DNA of 64,000 nt, from NCBI GenBank assembly GCA_028023455.1, contig JAQFVV010006216.1:4728877-4792876 (forward strand), read 5' to 3'. Positions 24,983-37,400 of the stretch are shown here, piece by piece. The position numbers were made by a program, and so were the translations under genes. Position 1 is the first letter of the stretch, and the number at the start of each line of letters is the position of its first letter. This stretch comes from Epiperipatus broadwayi. Taxonomy: Eukaryota; Onychophora; Udeonychophora; Euonychophora; Peripatidae. Under the pieces are notes generated by a model, which did not search any database, was not told the origin of the DNA, and worked only from the letters and a program-made list of their open reading frames with translations.

Positions 24983-27130
24983 AGGGAGAGAGTAAATCAG
25001 GCTATGTATGTATGTATGTATGTATGTCATGAGTTGTGTATTTGGAAAGGACCACGCAGCCTACACATATATAGTTACATAAATAATAATAATAATAATA
25101 GCGGTGATGGGTTACTAATATTAATGTACATATTTTACTTTCTTTCTCTCACTTATTTTATTCATATTTTGTGTCATACGTGTATATTGATAAATATTGT
25201 GTTGAAGGGGGTAAGAAAAATGAATAAAATCTAGAGATTTTCAAATATTTTAAAATATGAAGAAAAAAGAAAGAAATTTCATTTCCCTTCCACAAATCAA
25301 TTAGTCGAATGGAATGTATTGTTATTGAAATGGATATAGTTTTTAAATTACTATATTATATACTAATAAGTTGAAATGGATATAGTTAATTGTTGGATGT
25401 TTCATTTAAATTAATAAGATTAATATATTATCAAGCTTCAAAACTTTGTGGAAATGATTTTTGTGTTTAGCTAAAAAAAAAAGAACAGGTGGAATGTCCA
25501 TTAAAAAATTAAATTCTTGAGGATTCTTTTGTCTGATTATCAAAGTAAACACCAAATCGTAGTTAGAGAGAATTTTCAAAAAGAGCAAAAGTTAAGACGA
25601 AGCTGCTAAGTGTTTTTTCTTTTGTTCGCATATTGGGTTAAAAGATTTTTGTTAGAGATAAAAGATGGTTGAGAGCAAGGACATTTTGTTTTTGGACAGT
25701 TTTTAGTTTGCTATTGATTATTGCAGAGAGAAGGCAGAAGGCAATGCATGGCAAAAGAAGAGATTTATAAAAATCATTTTTGACCAGAAAAAAGAAAATA
25801 TATAAAGGAGACTCCATGAAACACATGGGGTAACGTTCTCATCGTGCTGGGGGTCTATGTTAGATGCCAGCTCCTTCTGTACCTATGAGGCCACACAAGA
25901 TATTAAGAGAGATTGCCCTAAATATTATATATAAAAAAGGAGAAAGAAAACACAACAAATGAATCCTATGCCTGATGTCCGCCATTCCACAGATCTGTCA
26001 TGGAACAATGAACTTCTCAATTAGAACACTGAAATAGAAGACAAAATGGACTCGCAATTTTATCCATGTTCACCCAAGGAATTAGATTAGAAGTAAAAGA
26101 ATTAATAATCACAAAGAGTGCACTCAGAAATATTTAATTTAATTATGAAGACTCGTCAAAACAGCGGTAATTATATTTGCTATTATTTCCAATCTTTAAA
26201 TACACAAAATCAAATAGTGTAATAACTTTATACATATTTTACTTCATAGATTTTATTCTTCAACTATAACATCCTGTCAACAAAATATTATGTCATATAC
26301 ATGTGTGTGCCACTTTATAATTTCTTCAAATAAACATAAATAGATTTTAAATTTAACAAAACAAACTTTATTTATATTTTTTTGTTAGTTTATTTGTCTC
26401 TTTTACATTTTATTATATATTTTTTTTGTTTGGAATACGTATCATATGTTTTAAAATAGATTCCATTATTACTTTCCTAAGAGTGTGTGTTGATGTGTGT
26501 TTAGTAATTCTAGGAAACAAATGTGTTAGATCAAGGTAAAAGAAAGGGAAAGAGAGAGATTTTAATTCACCTGCTGTTTCTTCTCTGGCAGGTTACACCA
26601 CCATCCCTGAGCATAAGCTAGTATAAACAAGGCAAAAGCTTAAAATTTATTGAGTTAATTTATTGTTACCAAATTCTGTGATTCCTGTTAAATAGCAAGA
26701 TTAGTGTTTGGGCCGTAGCCCATAAACGCGGACATTTGTGCAATGAGAGAGTTTGTTAAGTTTGGGAGGGATCAACTTGGATTAATTTATGTACATTTAT
26801 GTTTGTATTTAGCAGCTGAATCCCTTTTCCTCACCCTTTGAATGACTGAATATTAGGAAAACTTCACAAAAAAGGGAAGGATGACTCAGAACATGGGAAA
26901 ATTTCGTATGGAAGGGGATCGTCAGAGCTATAAATACGATGAATCATAGGCATGTCAATTCACTCTCTGGAAAGAAGTGTACAATCAGAATAAGGAAAAT
27001 CTCAATAACTAGCTGATAATTAATAAAATATAAAGAAAGTAAATGAGGGAAAGTGCATTTTAGTTACTATATATATATATATGAAAAGAAAGTTACTATT
27101 AACACTAACTGAAATAATTATACAAATATA
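24983..27130. other. No gene recognised; short (TATG)n
   Basis: AT-rich sequence with a (TATG)n run at about 25002-25028 and (AAT)n at 25083-25099. A more GC-rich patch near 25830-26050 has no lasting ORF. The small ORFs are Leu/Phe-rich and look like chance. Confidence 0.5.
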
Positions 27131-27294
27131 CAAACCATTATACAATTACGAATATTCAGTAACGACCTCTGTTTAAAAGTCTATATTTCAATAATAGCAA
27201 ACTTTAAAATGATATCATTTTAAAGTTTGCTATTATTGAAATATAGACTTTTAAACAGAGGGCATTGCTGGATATTTGTAAATGTATAATGGTT

Positions 27295-27296
<2 letters not shown>
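27131..27296. repeat. Near-perfect palindrome, 83-bp arms
   Basis: The axis is at 27213/27214 (gat-atc). The inner 60 bp of each arm are perfect; the outer part has a few mismatches. It is flanked by (TG)n/(TA)n. It has the shape of a MITE or a cruciform-forming microsatellite neighbour. Confidence 0.88.

Positions 27297-27350
<54 letters not shown>
27297..27350. repeat. (TG)n(TA)n microsatellite
   Basis: A dinucleotide array begins with gtgtgtgt and continues as about 22 TA units directly after the palindrome. Confidence 0.95.
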
Positions 27351-27352
<2 letters not shown>

Positions 27353-27381
27353 TGCCTAACACTATACTAGCAAAAATAAAA

Positions 27382-27531
27382 ATGCAAAACCATAAAACAA
27401 TACAATACTAGATCAAATCCAAAATCCTTACACAACCATGGTCTATTTGTAGTAGATGAAACCATGGTTGTGTAAGAATTTTGGTAAAATTTTGATTTGA
27501 TCTAGTATTGTATTGTTTTATAGTTTTGCAT
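27382..27531. repeat. Hairpin with about 61-68-bp arms and 18-base loop
   Basis: Arms 27382-27442 and 27461-27531 pair with few mismatches (accatggttgtgtaag against its complement near the loop; gttttgcat at the base). The loop is ctatttgtagtagatgaa. The size could suit a hairpin RNA precursor, but nothing shows that it is transcribed. Confidence 0.85.
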
Positions 27532-27545
27532 TTATATATATATAT

Positions 27546-29186
27546 TCTAACCCAGTATTATCTTTCCCGATCAGAAGCTTCTTCGGCTGCTGGATATTCA
27601 TTCATAAGAATGATTTATTTAAAATAATCCAGCGCTTGAAATATTTATAATTTTTTTGCGAGATTTAATATTTCTGTACTATATCGACATGTGTACTTTT
27701 ACTAGAATAAATGTCTACTTAGTATTTTATAAACCCTACGAGGGATATCATTTAAATTAGTATGGTGAAGAAGGAAAGATGAGACTTAAGGAGCTATTCA
27801 TAAATAAATATTGTTTAATATAATACATTCATAAACATTAAAATATATTATTTTGACATAAAACAAGCAATCATTTAAGTAACACAAATTATATTTAATT
27901 TAATTATCCCTTCACCTAAAATGATAATTAGTTGATATTAAACACTTATCTGTAGATATTTTATAGCTTATAGTCTTTTCTTACGTATTCTTTGATATAG
28001 AATAACTACTAATTATTTGTTTCATTCAGATTCACATTTGCAATTGCATTTTTAATTAATGTGGCTATTTACGAAAGTGTGTGCACGCGTGTTATATTAA
28101 AGTTAATTACCTAAGTTTTCTGGACGTTGACGAGGGAATTATTACCCATCATGTGGATTACTCCACTTCTTTTGTAGAGATGGAAATTCTTGGGATCCGG
28201 CTGGATTCTTTCTTGCAGCTTACTTAAGTCGTATTCTTGTGGCTTCGATGACAGGGAAGGTGAACCATCAGGCAGGCGCTATCTCTACTATTACTTCATG
28301 GGGAGATGACTTTACACCCAAGGCGAGCATTGATCAACTGGCGTTCGTTTGTGGCCCCTTAGCCCTGCATCCTCGATGTTTCAACTTCTCGGTACAATTT
28401 TGTTCATTTATAAAACACAGCTCATGAACTCTGTCTGTCAGCTCAGCAGACTCAAGACTAACTAAAACATGGCTACTTCTTTACCCAACTTGTTACTTAA
28501 TTGTCCCAGAATCCTTTTCTTATCTTCTTGATTGTTTTTGGAATGTCATTAATTACATTTCACACATTTATTTTACTTTCATGAAATACATAACATTTTC
28601 TTCTTGTTTTTTTTTATTTATTTTTTTAATTTTATTTACTTCCATTTCTTTTTAATAAATAATTTTCTTTTTACACACTCTTTATTTTACACACCTATAC
28701 ATATATTTCATGCATTCACATGTGTATTTGGAAGAGATGATCTTTATCTTTTTTTTATAAATCTTGATTTTTTTCGTAATTGCGAATAGAAATTTATGAT
28801 TGCTAATTCTGCAATCATTAACCCTTTATTTACTTTTCTCTTTAAGATTTAATCATCACCTTCGGTGATCTTATTTTACTATTCCTTAAACTTTACTAAT
28901 TTTAAATTCTAAAAAGTTAACATTGGAAAGTGGAAGATAAGGATCTTGGTTGCTTACCTTCGTTCACTTTCTTTAATTACCATAATTGATTTTTTTAATT
29001 ACTTGCATTTCTCAGCTACCATTTTGATTTCTTAATTAAAACTTAACTTAAAATAAATTTCATTTATTTTTCTAACTTTATTATCCAATTTCTATAACTT
29101 AGTTTTCATAAAACTCACATTTAATATTGTATTATATATTAAATGTACACATGTGGGATCGCAGTATGTGTGATCATCACATTACA
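27546..29186 (-). repeat. E4 3' LTR
   Basis: The 1.64-kb left copy. A less AT-rich island at about 28190-28440 is almost unchanged in the other LTR. On the sense strand a TATAAA (28407-28412) lies at its edge and could be the LTR promoter; this is inference. A 62-codon antisense ORF in the island is kept in both LTRs but starts with TTG and resembles nothing known. Confidence 0.8.
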
Positions 29187-29200
29187 CCGCTCCCTAATTT
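29187..29200 (-). other. Polypurine tract of E4
   Basis: In sense orientation AAATTAGGGAGCGG ends at the TGTAATG start of the 3' LTR. Confidence 0.6.
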
Positions 29201-29439
29201 TTAAGAATTAAAATATAATGAACTTTGATGTGAAGCTATTTTAATTCTTAATATTTAACTTCTTTGGTGAGATAGACATGGAGATACAACTAGGCAAAAG
29301 CTATATGTATTCAATTCCATCGATCTGTGCTAATCGAACCACTTTAATCCCTACGAAAGATTTTAACATACACCGACATTTATAGGGTTTGAACTCTGTG
29401 ACTGGCATGCCATTTCTACTGCTTGTTCAACTTATATAA

Positions 29440-29800
29440 AACATGAAATTCTTCATTCTTTATATTTTTCTCAACGTAATTCTTAATAAAGTGGGAAAAT
29501 TTTTATCCCTCAAATATAATGCGTCCAGGATTCTTACTGATGCTACATTATTAATAAAAACAACTTCTTTATTCTTTAAATTCTTGATGTACTCATTCAT
29601 TTTGAGTTTGTAATAAATTGGGAGCTTCTGTGCTGCACATATTATGAGCCCAAGATTCTTGCTGATGCTATATTATTAATAAAACAAATTCTTAATTCTT
29701 TAACTTCTGGATGTACTCATTTATATTGAGTTTGTAATAAACTGGGAGCTTCTGTCCCGCATAGATAATGAGCCCAGGATTCTTACTGATGCTTCATTAT
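29440..29800. repeat. About 125-bp tandem repeats, three units
   Basis: The text ttcttactgatgct recurs at 29531, 29656 (one change) and 29781, with ataatgagccca and gagtttgtaataaa also repeating at the same period. The first unit is partial. It lies in the E4 interior next to the 3' LTR. Confidence 0.85.
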
Positions 29801-30486
29801 TTAAAACTTAATGCTCATACTCACCTGCACATTTACATCATACGCAGAGACGGCTTAACCAAGCTCAGATACGATCCATACATAATTCCTATACACACAC
29901 ACCAATGCCTCAATCCAGAATCTCAACCATATATCATTGACACTTAACACTTAACTTTACAACTATTATTTATTTGATTTTAGTTTATTTAATAAGCTTG
30001 AATGTTTATTGTTCCCTCCTATTTCTTTTTCATTTATTTATTATTTCTAGCTGCATTTGCAGACTTACAGATTATACATTAAAATTTAAATTCTTTTGGT
30101 TATCATAATGGCATCTTATGAGAAGGGTTTTATTATACTAATGGTTGACATAGTTACTACATTTTAATCATTGTTTCTCTTTTCTCTATTTTTTTTTCAT
30201 GCGCAGCTGTGTTTGACAGTCACACTAGGACTTTGTCATTATAAATTACAAATTAGTTTGTTTTACGTTACTTCCTTTTGTTTTTTCATACTTTGCATTT
30301 AAAATTTTATCATTTAAAATCTCATTATTATTTTATCCTCTCTTCCCAGTACATTTCTTTTCTTTACATTGATTTTTTATTTTTATTCTTACAATTTATA
30401 AGTCGTTCTCCATTCTCGAAATCCAGGGCCGTTAATATTCGGTCAAGTTGACATATCCCTCGTGTTAGATTTTTTTTTTTTTTAAA

Positions 30487-31481
30487 TTAGTTTTTATCTG
30501 GAGGTTTTTTGTTCGACATATATCCACTGGTGCTGGTCAATGTACTATTATCTCTATGTCTACCAAAGTATCTGAGTCCTTTCGGATAATTTCCATTCGC
30601 ATATCTCTCCATCAGTCTGGACACTTTATTTCTATCAAAAAATCTTCTCTCACTTCCTTCCCAGTAATTCCGATGAGGGTTATATGAACCCACATTTACA
30701 ATCGGATCTTTAGGAAAGGCTTTGAATCCTCAATCTTCAGCCATGTACCTTGGCCTAGTACTGTCAAATGCATTAAGCCATTCGGCAACTTGTTTGACTG
30801 TTTTTCTTTTGGTGCCTATAATCATTTGCTCCATCTTATTACTTTCACTACTGGCTTGCATGCCTTCATTGGTGCTGCTCTGCTTATCATTATTAATTAT
30901 TTATTTCATCCCTAGATTTTCTAATTCACTCTCCCTTTCCTCTACCTTTGACTCTATTCTCTCTATTGCTACCTCTAACTGATTGACATCAAATCGTAGA
31001 CTCTCTATAACTTTCTCGTTTACATCATTAATCACTTCAATTTTCTTCCTCTGTTCTACTTTGAACTCATCTATTTCCTGATATACTACTTCTAGTTTAT
31101 CTTCTACATTGGCTACCTTTTCATTTACTTCAACTCTAACCTCCTGTGCTCCATTATCCCCCTCCCCCATAATTCGTTGCTCGAATTTCTCGAGTAAATC
31201 AATTTGGCTATCCAATCTTTTATTTGTGATCACCAATTGACACGTGGTTTGCCTAAAGTTATCATTTAACTCTTCAAATTTCTGATTGAAGCTTTCAGTT
31301 ATTTGTTCACGGAACTCTTCCATTGTATCTTTCAACATACTCATCACATCATGGTATTTTGCACTATATTTTTTTTGTATTCGTTATTATCTTCCATTTT
31401 CCTATCATTCCTAAAATCTTCGGTTTGTTCAGTTTGTTTTTCACTACTAATACTCCCCTCTCCGTCACTTTGGACATCCAT
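30487..31481 (-). pseudogene. gag: E4 Gag-like coiled-coil ORF, broken
   Basis: The likely start is ATG at 31481 (MDVQSDGEGSISSEKQ). The frame shifts in an A8 run near 31365, and then 149 codons are open (31347-30901; the GTG there is not a true start). This part is a charged helix with heptads (KFEELNDNFRQ, VEDKLEVVYQEIDEF, IERIESKVEERESELE). A stop follows, then AEWLNAFDSTRPRYM-like text, another stop, and a basic tail (30693-30487: RNYWEGSERRFFDRNKV, YPKGLRYFGRHR). Layout and tail resemble the E3 Gag, but the capsid-like core with KDWW is absent. Confidence 0.6.
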
Positions 31482-31789
31482 CTTTGTTCTTGCTCTCGTG
31501 TGCATGAATCTACTTTTTAAGTTTATGAATTAATCTTTAATTATATTTCTACTATACTGATTCTCTTTTGTTCTTGACCCTTTTATTGCTATTTGCTAAT
31601 TTAAAATTTTTTCTTTTATGATTGGCATTTGGTACGCCAGTTAATCCTAACCACACCTGCTCAGATTCTTCGCCTACCTGCCTTAGATTTGTTTCCTCTC
31701 CCTGATCTGTCTATTTTCCTGACTATTACGCTCAACTCTACTACGTATATATTTTTCGATAAATTTATTTTACTTCACTACGACAGTTT

Positions 31790-32290
31790 GAAACAAGACG
31801 TATATAATTTATTTAGATTTTCACTGATATACTTTATTTTACTATATTTATGACATCAATAATTTTTTTTCCAAAATCTATCCCCAATTTATATTAAATT
31901 TCAATATATTTCCCTTTTTATTTAATCGCAATTACCTAAGATAACATATATATTCAGTCGTGATATAAGACATGCCTATATTTTATTTTGATTTCACTGA
32001 TACACTTTATTTTACTTATTTATGACATCGCTAAAAAATTTTCAAAATCTATTCCCAATTTATATTAGATTTCAATGTATTTCTCTTTAGAGGTAACATA
32101 TATTCGGTCGTTATATAAGACACATATATAATTTATTTTGACTTAGCTGATATACTTTATTTTACTATATTTATGACTTATCGATAAAACTTTTTTTCAA
32201 CATCTATTCCCAATTTATATTAGATTTCAATATATTTATTTTTCTTTATTTAATCACAATTGCGTAAGATAACATATATTCGGTCGTTCT
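31790..32290. repeat. Tandem repeats of about 150-173 bp in the E4 leader
   Basis: Blocks such as actttattttac, cccaatttatatta and taacatatattcggtcgtta repeat three times (starts near 31821, 31994 and 32144). They lie between gag and the primer-binding site. Confidence 0.85.
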
Positions 32291-32580
32291 AAGTATTCAG
32301 ATATTTAAATACCTTTTTTTTCTTTCAGTTTCCTTCTATAACAGTAAATATGCAAAAAAAAACTTTTAATAGATTTTTCACAAAGCTAATTTTCCCCCTT
32401 CCCTTCTCTTTTCTTCTACACATGTGACTTAGAAACATATATAACGAACTATAAAGCAAAAGAAAACTCTCCTTCTCATCCTCGCTTTCTCACCAAGTTA
32501 AATTTTTTGAATTAATGTATATGAATAATTTTTTACCAAAATTCTACCCTACATGTGACTAATAATTGCACAGCAAATTT

Positions 32581-32600
32581 ATCCCAGACTCTGGCCCCCA
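32581..32600 (-). other. Primer-binding site of E4
   Basis: In sense orientation TGGGGGCCAGAGTCTGGGAT begins three bases after the 5' LTR end (TGTTACA). The first seven bases and the last few fit a Pro-tRNA-type site; the middle does not. Confidence 0.65.
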
Positions 32601-32603
32601 AAA

Positions 32604-33922
32604 TGTAACAGAATTATTTTTTCGACTGTTTGTGAAGTTTTAATTTTATACTTTACGATCGAGATGACTGTCACGTCAAGCAAAGAAGCAAGTATAGATT
32701 CATTAACTAAATCTATATTCCTGATCGAATACTGAGATTACCAATGGAATATTTCAGTATTAACTTTACCGATCAGAAGCTTCTTCGGCTTGCTGGATAT
32801 TCATTCATAAGAATGATTTATTTAAAATAATCCAGTGCTTGAAATATTTATAATTTTTTGCGAGATTTAATATTACTGTACTATATCGACACGTGTACTT
32901 TTACTAGAATAAATGTCTACTTAGTATTTTATAAACCCTACGGGGATATCATTTAAATTAGTATGGTGAAGAAGGAAAGACAAGACTTATGGAGCTATTC
33001 ATAAATAAATATTGTTTAATATAATACATTCATAAACATTAAAATATAATATTTCGACATAAAACAAGCAATCATTTAAATAACACAAATTATATTTAAT
33101 TTAATTTTTTTCCTTCACCTAAAATGATAATTCTTTGATATTAAACATTTATCTGTAGATATTTTATAGCTTATAGTCTTTTCTTACGTATTCTTTGATA
33201 TAGAATAACTACTAATTATTTGCTTCATTCAGATTCACATTTGCAATTGCATTTTTTAATTAATGTGGCCATTTACGAAAGTGTGTGCACGCGTGTTATA
33301 TTAAAGTTAATTACCTAGGTTTTCTGGACGTTGACGAGGGAATTATTACCCATCTTGTGGATTACTCCACTTCTTTTGTAGAGATGGAAATTCTTGGGAT
33401 CCGGCTGGATTCTTTCTTACAGCTTATTTAAGTCGTATTCTTGTGGCTTCGATGACAGGGAAGGTGAACCATCAGGCAGGCGCTATCTCTACTATTACTT
33501 CATGGGGAGATGACTTTATACCCAACGCGAGCATGGATCAACTGGCATCCGTTTGTGGCCCCTTAGTCCTGCATCCTCGATGTTTCAACTTCTCGGTACA
33601 TTTTTGTTCATTTATAAAACACAGCTCTTGAACTCTGTCTGTCAGCTCAGCAGACTCAAGACTAACTAAAACATGGCTACTTCTTTACCCAACTTGTTAC
33701 TTAATTGTCCCAGAATCCTTTTCTTCTTGATTGTTTTTGGAATGTCATTAATTACATTTCACACATTTATTTTACTTTCATGAAATACATAACATTTTCT
33801 TCTTGTTTTTTATTTATTTATTTTTTAATTTTATTTACTTCCATTTCTTTTTAATAAATAATTTTCTTATTTACACATTCTTTATTTTACACACCTATAC
33901 ATATATTTCATGCATTCACATG
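32604..33922 (-). repeat. E4 5' LTR, cut by the assembly gap
   Basis: It matches the left LTR from 32755 up to the gap; the last 450 or so bases expected from 28735-29186 are missing in the gap. The first 145 bases after TGTAACAGAATT are absent from the left LTR. Confidence 0.85.
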
Positions 33923-34422
33923 NNNNNNNNNNNNNNNNNNNNNNNNNNNNNNNNNNNNNNNNNNNNNNNNNNNNNNNNNNNNNNNNNNNNNNNNNNNNNN
34001 NNNNNNNNNNNNNNNNNNNNNNNNNNNNNNNNNNNNNNNNNNNNNNNNNNNNNNNNNNNNNNNNNNNNNNNNNNNNNNNNNNNNNNNNNNNNNNNNNNNN
34101 NNNNNNNNNNNNNNNNNNNNNNNNNNNNNNNNNNNNNNNNNNNNNNNNNNNNNNNNNNNNNNNNNNNNNNNNNNNNNNNNNNNNNNNNNNNNNNNNNNNN
34201 NNNNNNNNNNNNNNNNNNNNNNNNNNNNNNNNNNNNNNNNNNNNNNNNNNNNNNNNNNNNNNNNNNNNNNNNNNNNNNNNNNNNNNNNNNNNNNNNNNNN
34301 NNNNNNNNNNNNNNNNNNNNNNNNNNNNNNNNNNNNNNNNNNNNNNNNNNNNNNNNNNNNNNNNNNNNNNNNNNNNNNNNNNNNNNNNNNNNNNNNNNNN
34401 NNNNNNNNNNNNNNNNNNNNNN
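33923..34422. other. Assembly gap, 500 N
   Basis: Exactly 500 N, the usual placeholder for a gap of unknown size. By comparison with the partner LTRs it should hold the last 450 or so bp of the E4 5' LTR, a junction (perhaps (TA)n), and about 90 bp of the E3 3' LTR. Confidence 0.99.
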
Positions 34423-37400
34423 AATATTTAGTTTAGTTTTATTCCGTAATTATTTACTTAGTTTAGTTTGCAAACTTACACACTAACTACACTTGAGCTG
34501 TATTAGGTTATTTTGTCTGCACTTGTTGACACCAATTTTTCAGGTTGTTGCTAATTAAGGCAACCCAAAATAAAGCAACATATCCATTATTTTGCCAATG
34601 TGATCTAAAATACTTTTCATATAAAACAATTGTACATTCAATTTTCTTAAGCCATGCCACGATTGTAATAACAACAATAATTGATCACTTATTAATTTAA
34701 AGAATAATTATAATAATATTAATCTCAGGGTTCTTTGTTTCATGTAAGGAAATGCTCGGTGGTATTGTGTTGTCGCATATGACTGGCATTCTGGTCGGCT
34801 ATAGGAAACATTTATTTTACTTAAATTCAATGTGTCTTCATCTCTCATATCAACTGCTATATTATTTAAAGAGATGATAATTCTATTCAATAATGATGTA
34901 TAATTTTGAATAACACAGCCCTTTTTTCCAGAATCTCAGTCAGAATAATAAAAAGACAAGGGTGCTTTTTGTGTCCTTCCATCATCCATGACAACACAAT
35001 AATATAACTAAGATTTATTACTTAGACAATTTAACTAAATGAGAATGGAATAATGTGCAACCAAAGTTAATAGTCTTAAGTTTTCAACTCCATAAATAAT
35101 TATCATTAAACTAAAATATAATGACATATTCCGATCTGCTTAAATGTATTTATCTGGTATATTAAGTTTTTAAGAATTTGGAATGATTTCGGACTCAAGA
35201 AAAGGTTTTGTAAATATTGTGCAAACACTTATATTTAGCATATAAAAACAAAAAAAATAAATCTACAACAAATTTTAACAAGACTATAATTTATTATTAT
35301 CACAAAAAAAAATATATGAACATTTATTCAATAATCCCATAGTAATACAAAATATAAAATATAACTGACATTAATCTGTATACTCTTTTGGTTATGGACT
35401 AGAGGTTACTACTTCTCCTGTATGCAATCATATGGATTGATTAACTAAAAGTACATTTCATTACCAATACATTGTTTATTAAATTTTGGTAACTTTGTAG
35501 AAGCTTTTATTCAAAATTATTGACTAACTATTTTTTTTTTTTTTTTTTAAATGATTAATCCCATCATATGCAATACACAAAATATTAAATTTATTTCTAA
35601 TACATTTACTTTATTTATGGTCTTTAAGGGGATAACCTATTCTAATTATAGGCCAGTTATCAGAAGTTACACTTACCCTCTTACATTTAACTTAATGCTA
35701 ACCCAAGTTATGATACAAATTTTATTCATACGTATAATTTTAAATATGAGTATTATTTAATTACTAACCAGAATTAAATATTGCATTTGAATATTCCTTC
35801 AGTAAATAAGCATTTTAAATTATGCAATTTTAATTACTTTCTCCATTGATTTACTTGTCAAATACTAGCAATATTTAGCAGCACAATACAGATATTGATC
35901 TTAGTTACTAACGCACTATTTATACTAAAGTGGATCTTGAGGAACTAACACCTCCAATATAACCTTTATCTTGCCTCGAACTTTCAAAATTAAGCACAAT
36001 AATCAACACCTTCCATGGTGGGAGCTATCTTTTTTTTCACATGAGGAATATGGAATAACCACGAAGGTCTGTAAAGTAATCTACTACATTAAAATATTTT
36101 GGTGGTTTCCTTTGCCTCCTGTTTGGGCATACAACGAACACACACCAAATACAATCCTCTCCTGGGATTTAAATGAATGAAGCATACTAAATGCTAGATA
36201 AATTCTTGATCGTCCTATCTATGAGAATCGATCACTTGGGCTATAAACATACCCGAACATTATATTTAAAATCTTCCTCTCATGGAAAACAAAGCTTTTG
36301 GGGAGATCATTTTTCATCCCACAAAATAAATACATTATAATTATTACCTATGTGAATATTAAGCATATACCAATGCTATATCTGGGCAGGATAAGTAAAT
36401 ACACTGATTATAATAAACTTATGTTACCGTGTATACTTTGATCAACATCTGAAATCAATGGACATCATAGAATAAAAGTATAATAATTTTAATTTTAATA
36501 AAGGAACATTCAAAAATAGTTGGTAGCATACTATCTTAAACTAAATAAAGTGGATGTGTTATTTAAGAATAATTAGGAATAAATTCCTCAATTAATACAG
36601 TATAAATTCGTTTCAAAACTTTAACAAGAAATATTTTGTTATAGCATTTTTTTTTTTTTTTAGTTACTTCTGATAATTTTCAATATTTATTTTACCCCTT
36701 AAATATCTAAATATTTTTCTTTTACGTATCTAACATACAAAAATTTCTACCTACAATTGTATGTAATAATTAAAACATATTTTATAGATTTTTTTCTTTC
36801 GTGTTAAATATCAACTTAACCTATAATAATTATATTAAAACATACCTTTGTCATTACAAGGCTGTTAAATATCACTTGACCATACAGACTTTAACCTATG
36901 TGATATAACAAAAAAAAAAATACATATCATTTATAACTTAGTTTTAAACAATCATTAATTAACAAGTGCATACTCTCTCATTAAAAAATGTTTTTCTGTT
37001 GAACAATTGGTCCAGGTGAAAAGCTCTATCCAGTCGTATTTCACGAAGCAAGTTTAAAAACAATAAACGCATGGTATTATTTCCTTTAAATAAAAGTTTC
37101 TCTTATTTTGTGCGTTTAATAAATTAGGTAAAGAAAAATATAGCAGAATTGAAGATTAATTCTTACTTGAATTAAACTACTACAATTTTGGGATCCAAGA
37201 AAAAAATAGACTTCTAACATAGATGAATATTTGACTATAGACGATAAACATACACAATATTTTTTTTTTTATTGACGATACGTACCATTCATATTAGCTA
37301 GCTTACTTATGGACGAAAATGCGCAATTTTTCCGAGATTATTCTGATAATAACTGCAGCTGATTTACATGTATAGGAAGTTTTACTAACTCCAACTGATG

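Larger units (their letters stand above)
27546..33922 (-). mobile_element. E4: non-autonomous LTR retrotransposon, right end in the gap
   Basis: Direct repeats 27546-29186 and 32604-33922 (about 97 % similar where both exist) flank a 3.4-kb interior with polypurine tract, tandem repeats, a broken coiled-coil ORF and a good primer-binding site. In sense (minus) orientation the LTR opens TGTAATGTGATG and closes CTGTTACA. The left LTR lacks about 145 bp present at 32610-32754 and has TCTAAC where the other has TGTAAC. The left edge abuts (TA)n. No pol sequence is seen. Confidence 0.82.

Noticed and set aside
28239-28427. 62-codon antisense ORF in both E4 LTRs
   Set aside because: The start is TTG, there is no known domain, and the LTRs are too alike for conservation to mean coding. 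Kept only as a composition island.
33803-34486. ORFs running through the N gap
   Set aside because: They are open only because N has no stop; no sequence supports them.
34708-34890. Short ORFs conserved in both E3 LTRs (also 35551-35760, 37709-37891 and their copies at 42204-42491, 43044-43253, 45200-45382)
   Set aside because: They recur only because the LTRs are near-identical. The sequence is AT-rich, starts are weak, and the older E1 copy does not keep them.
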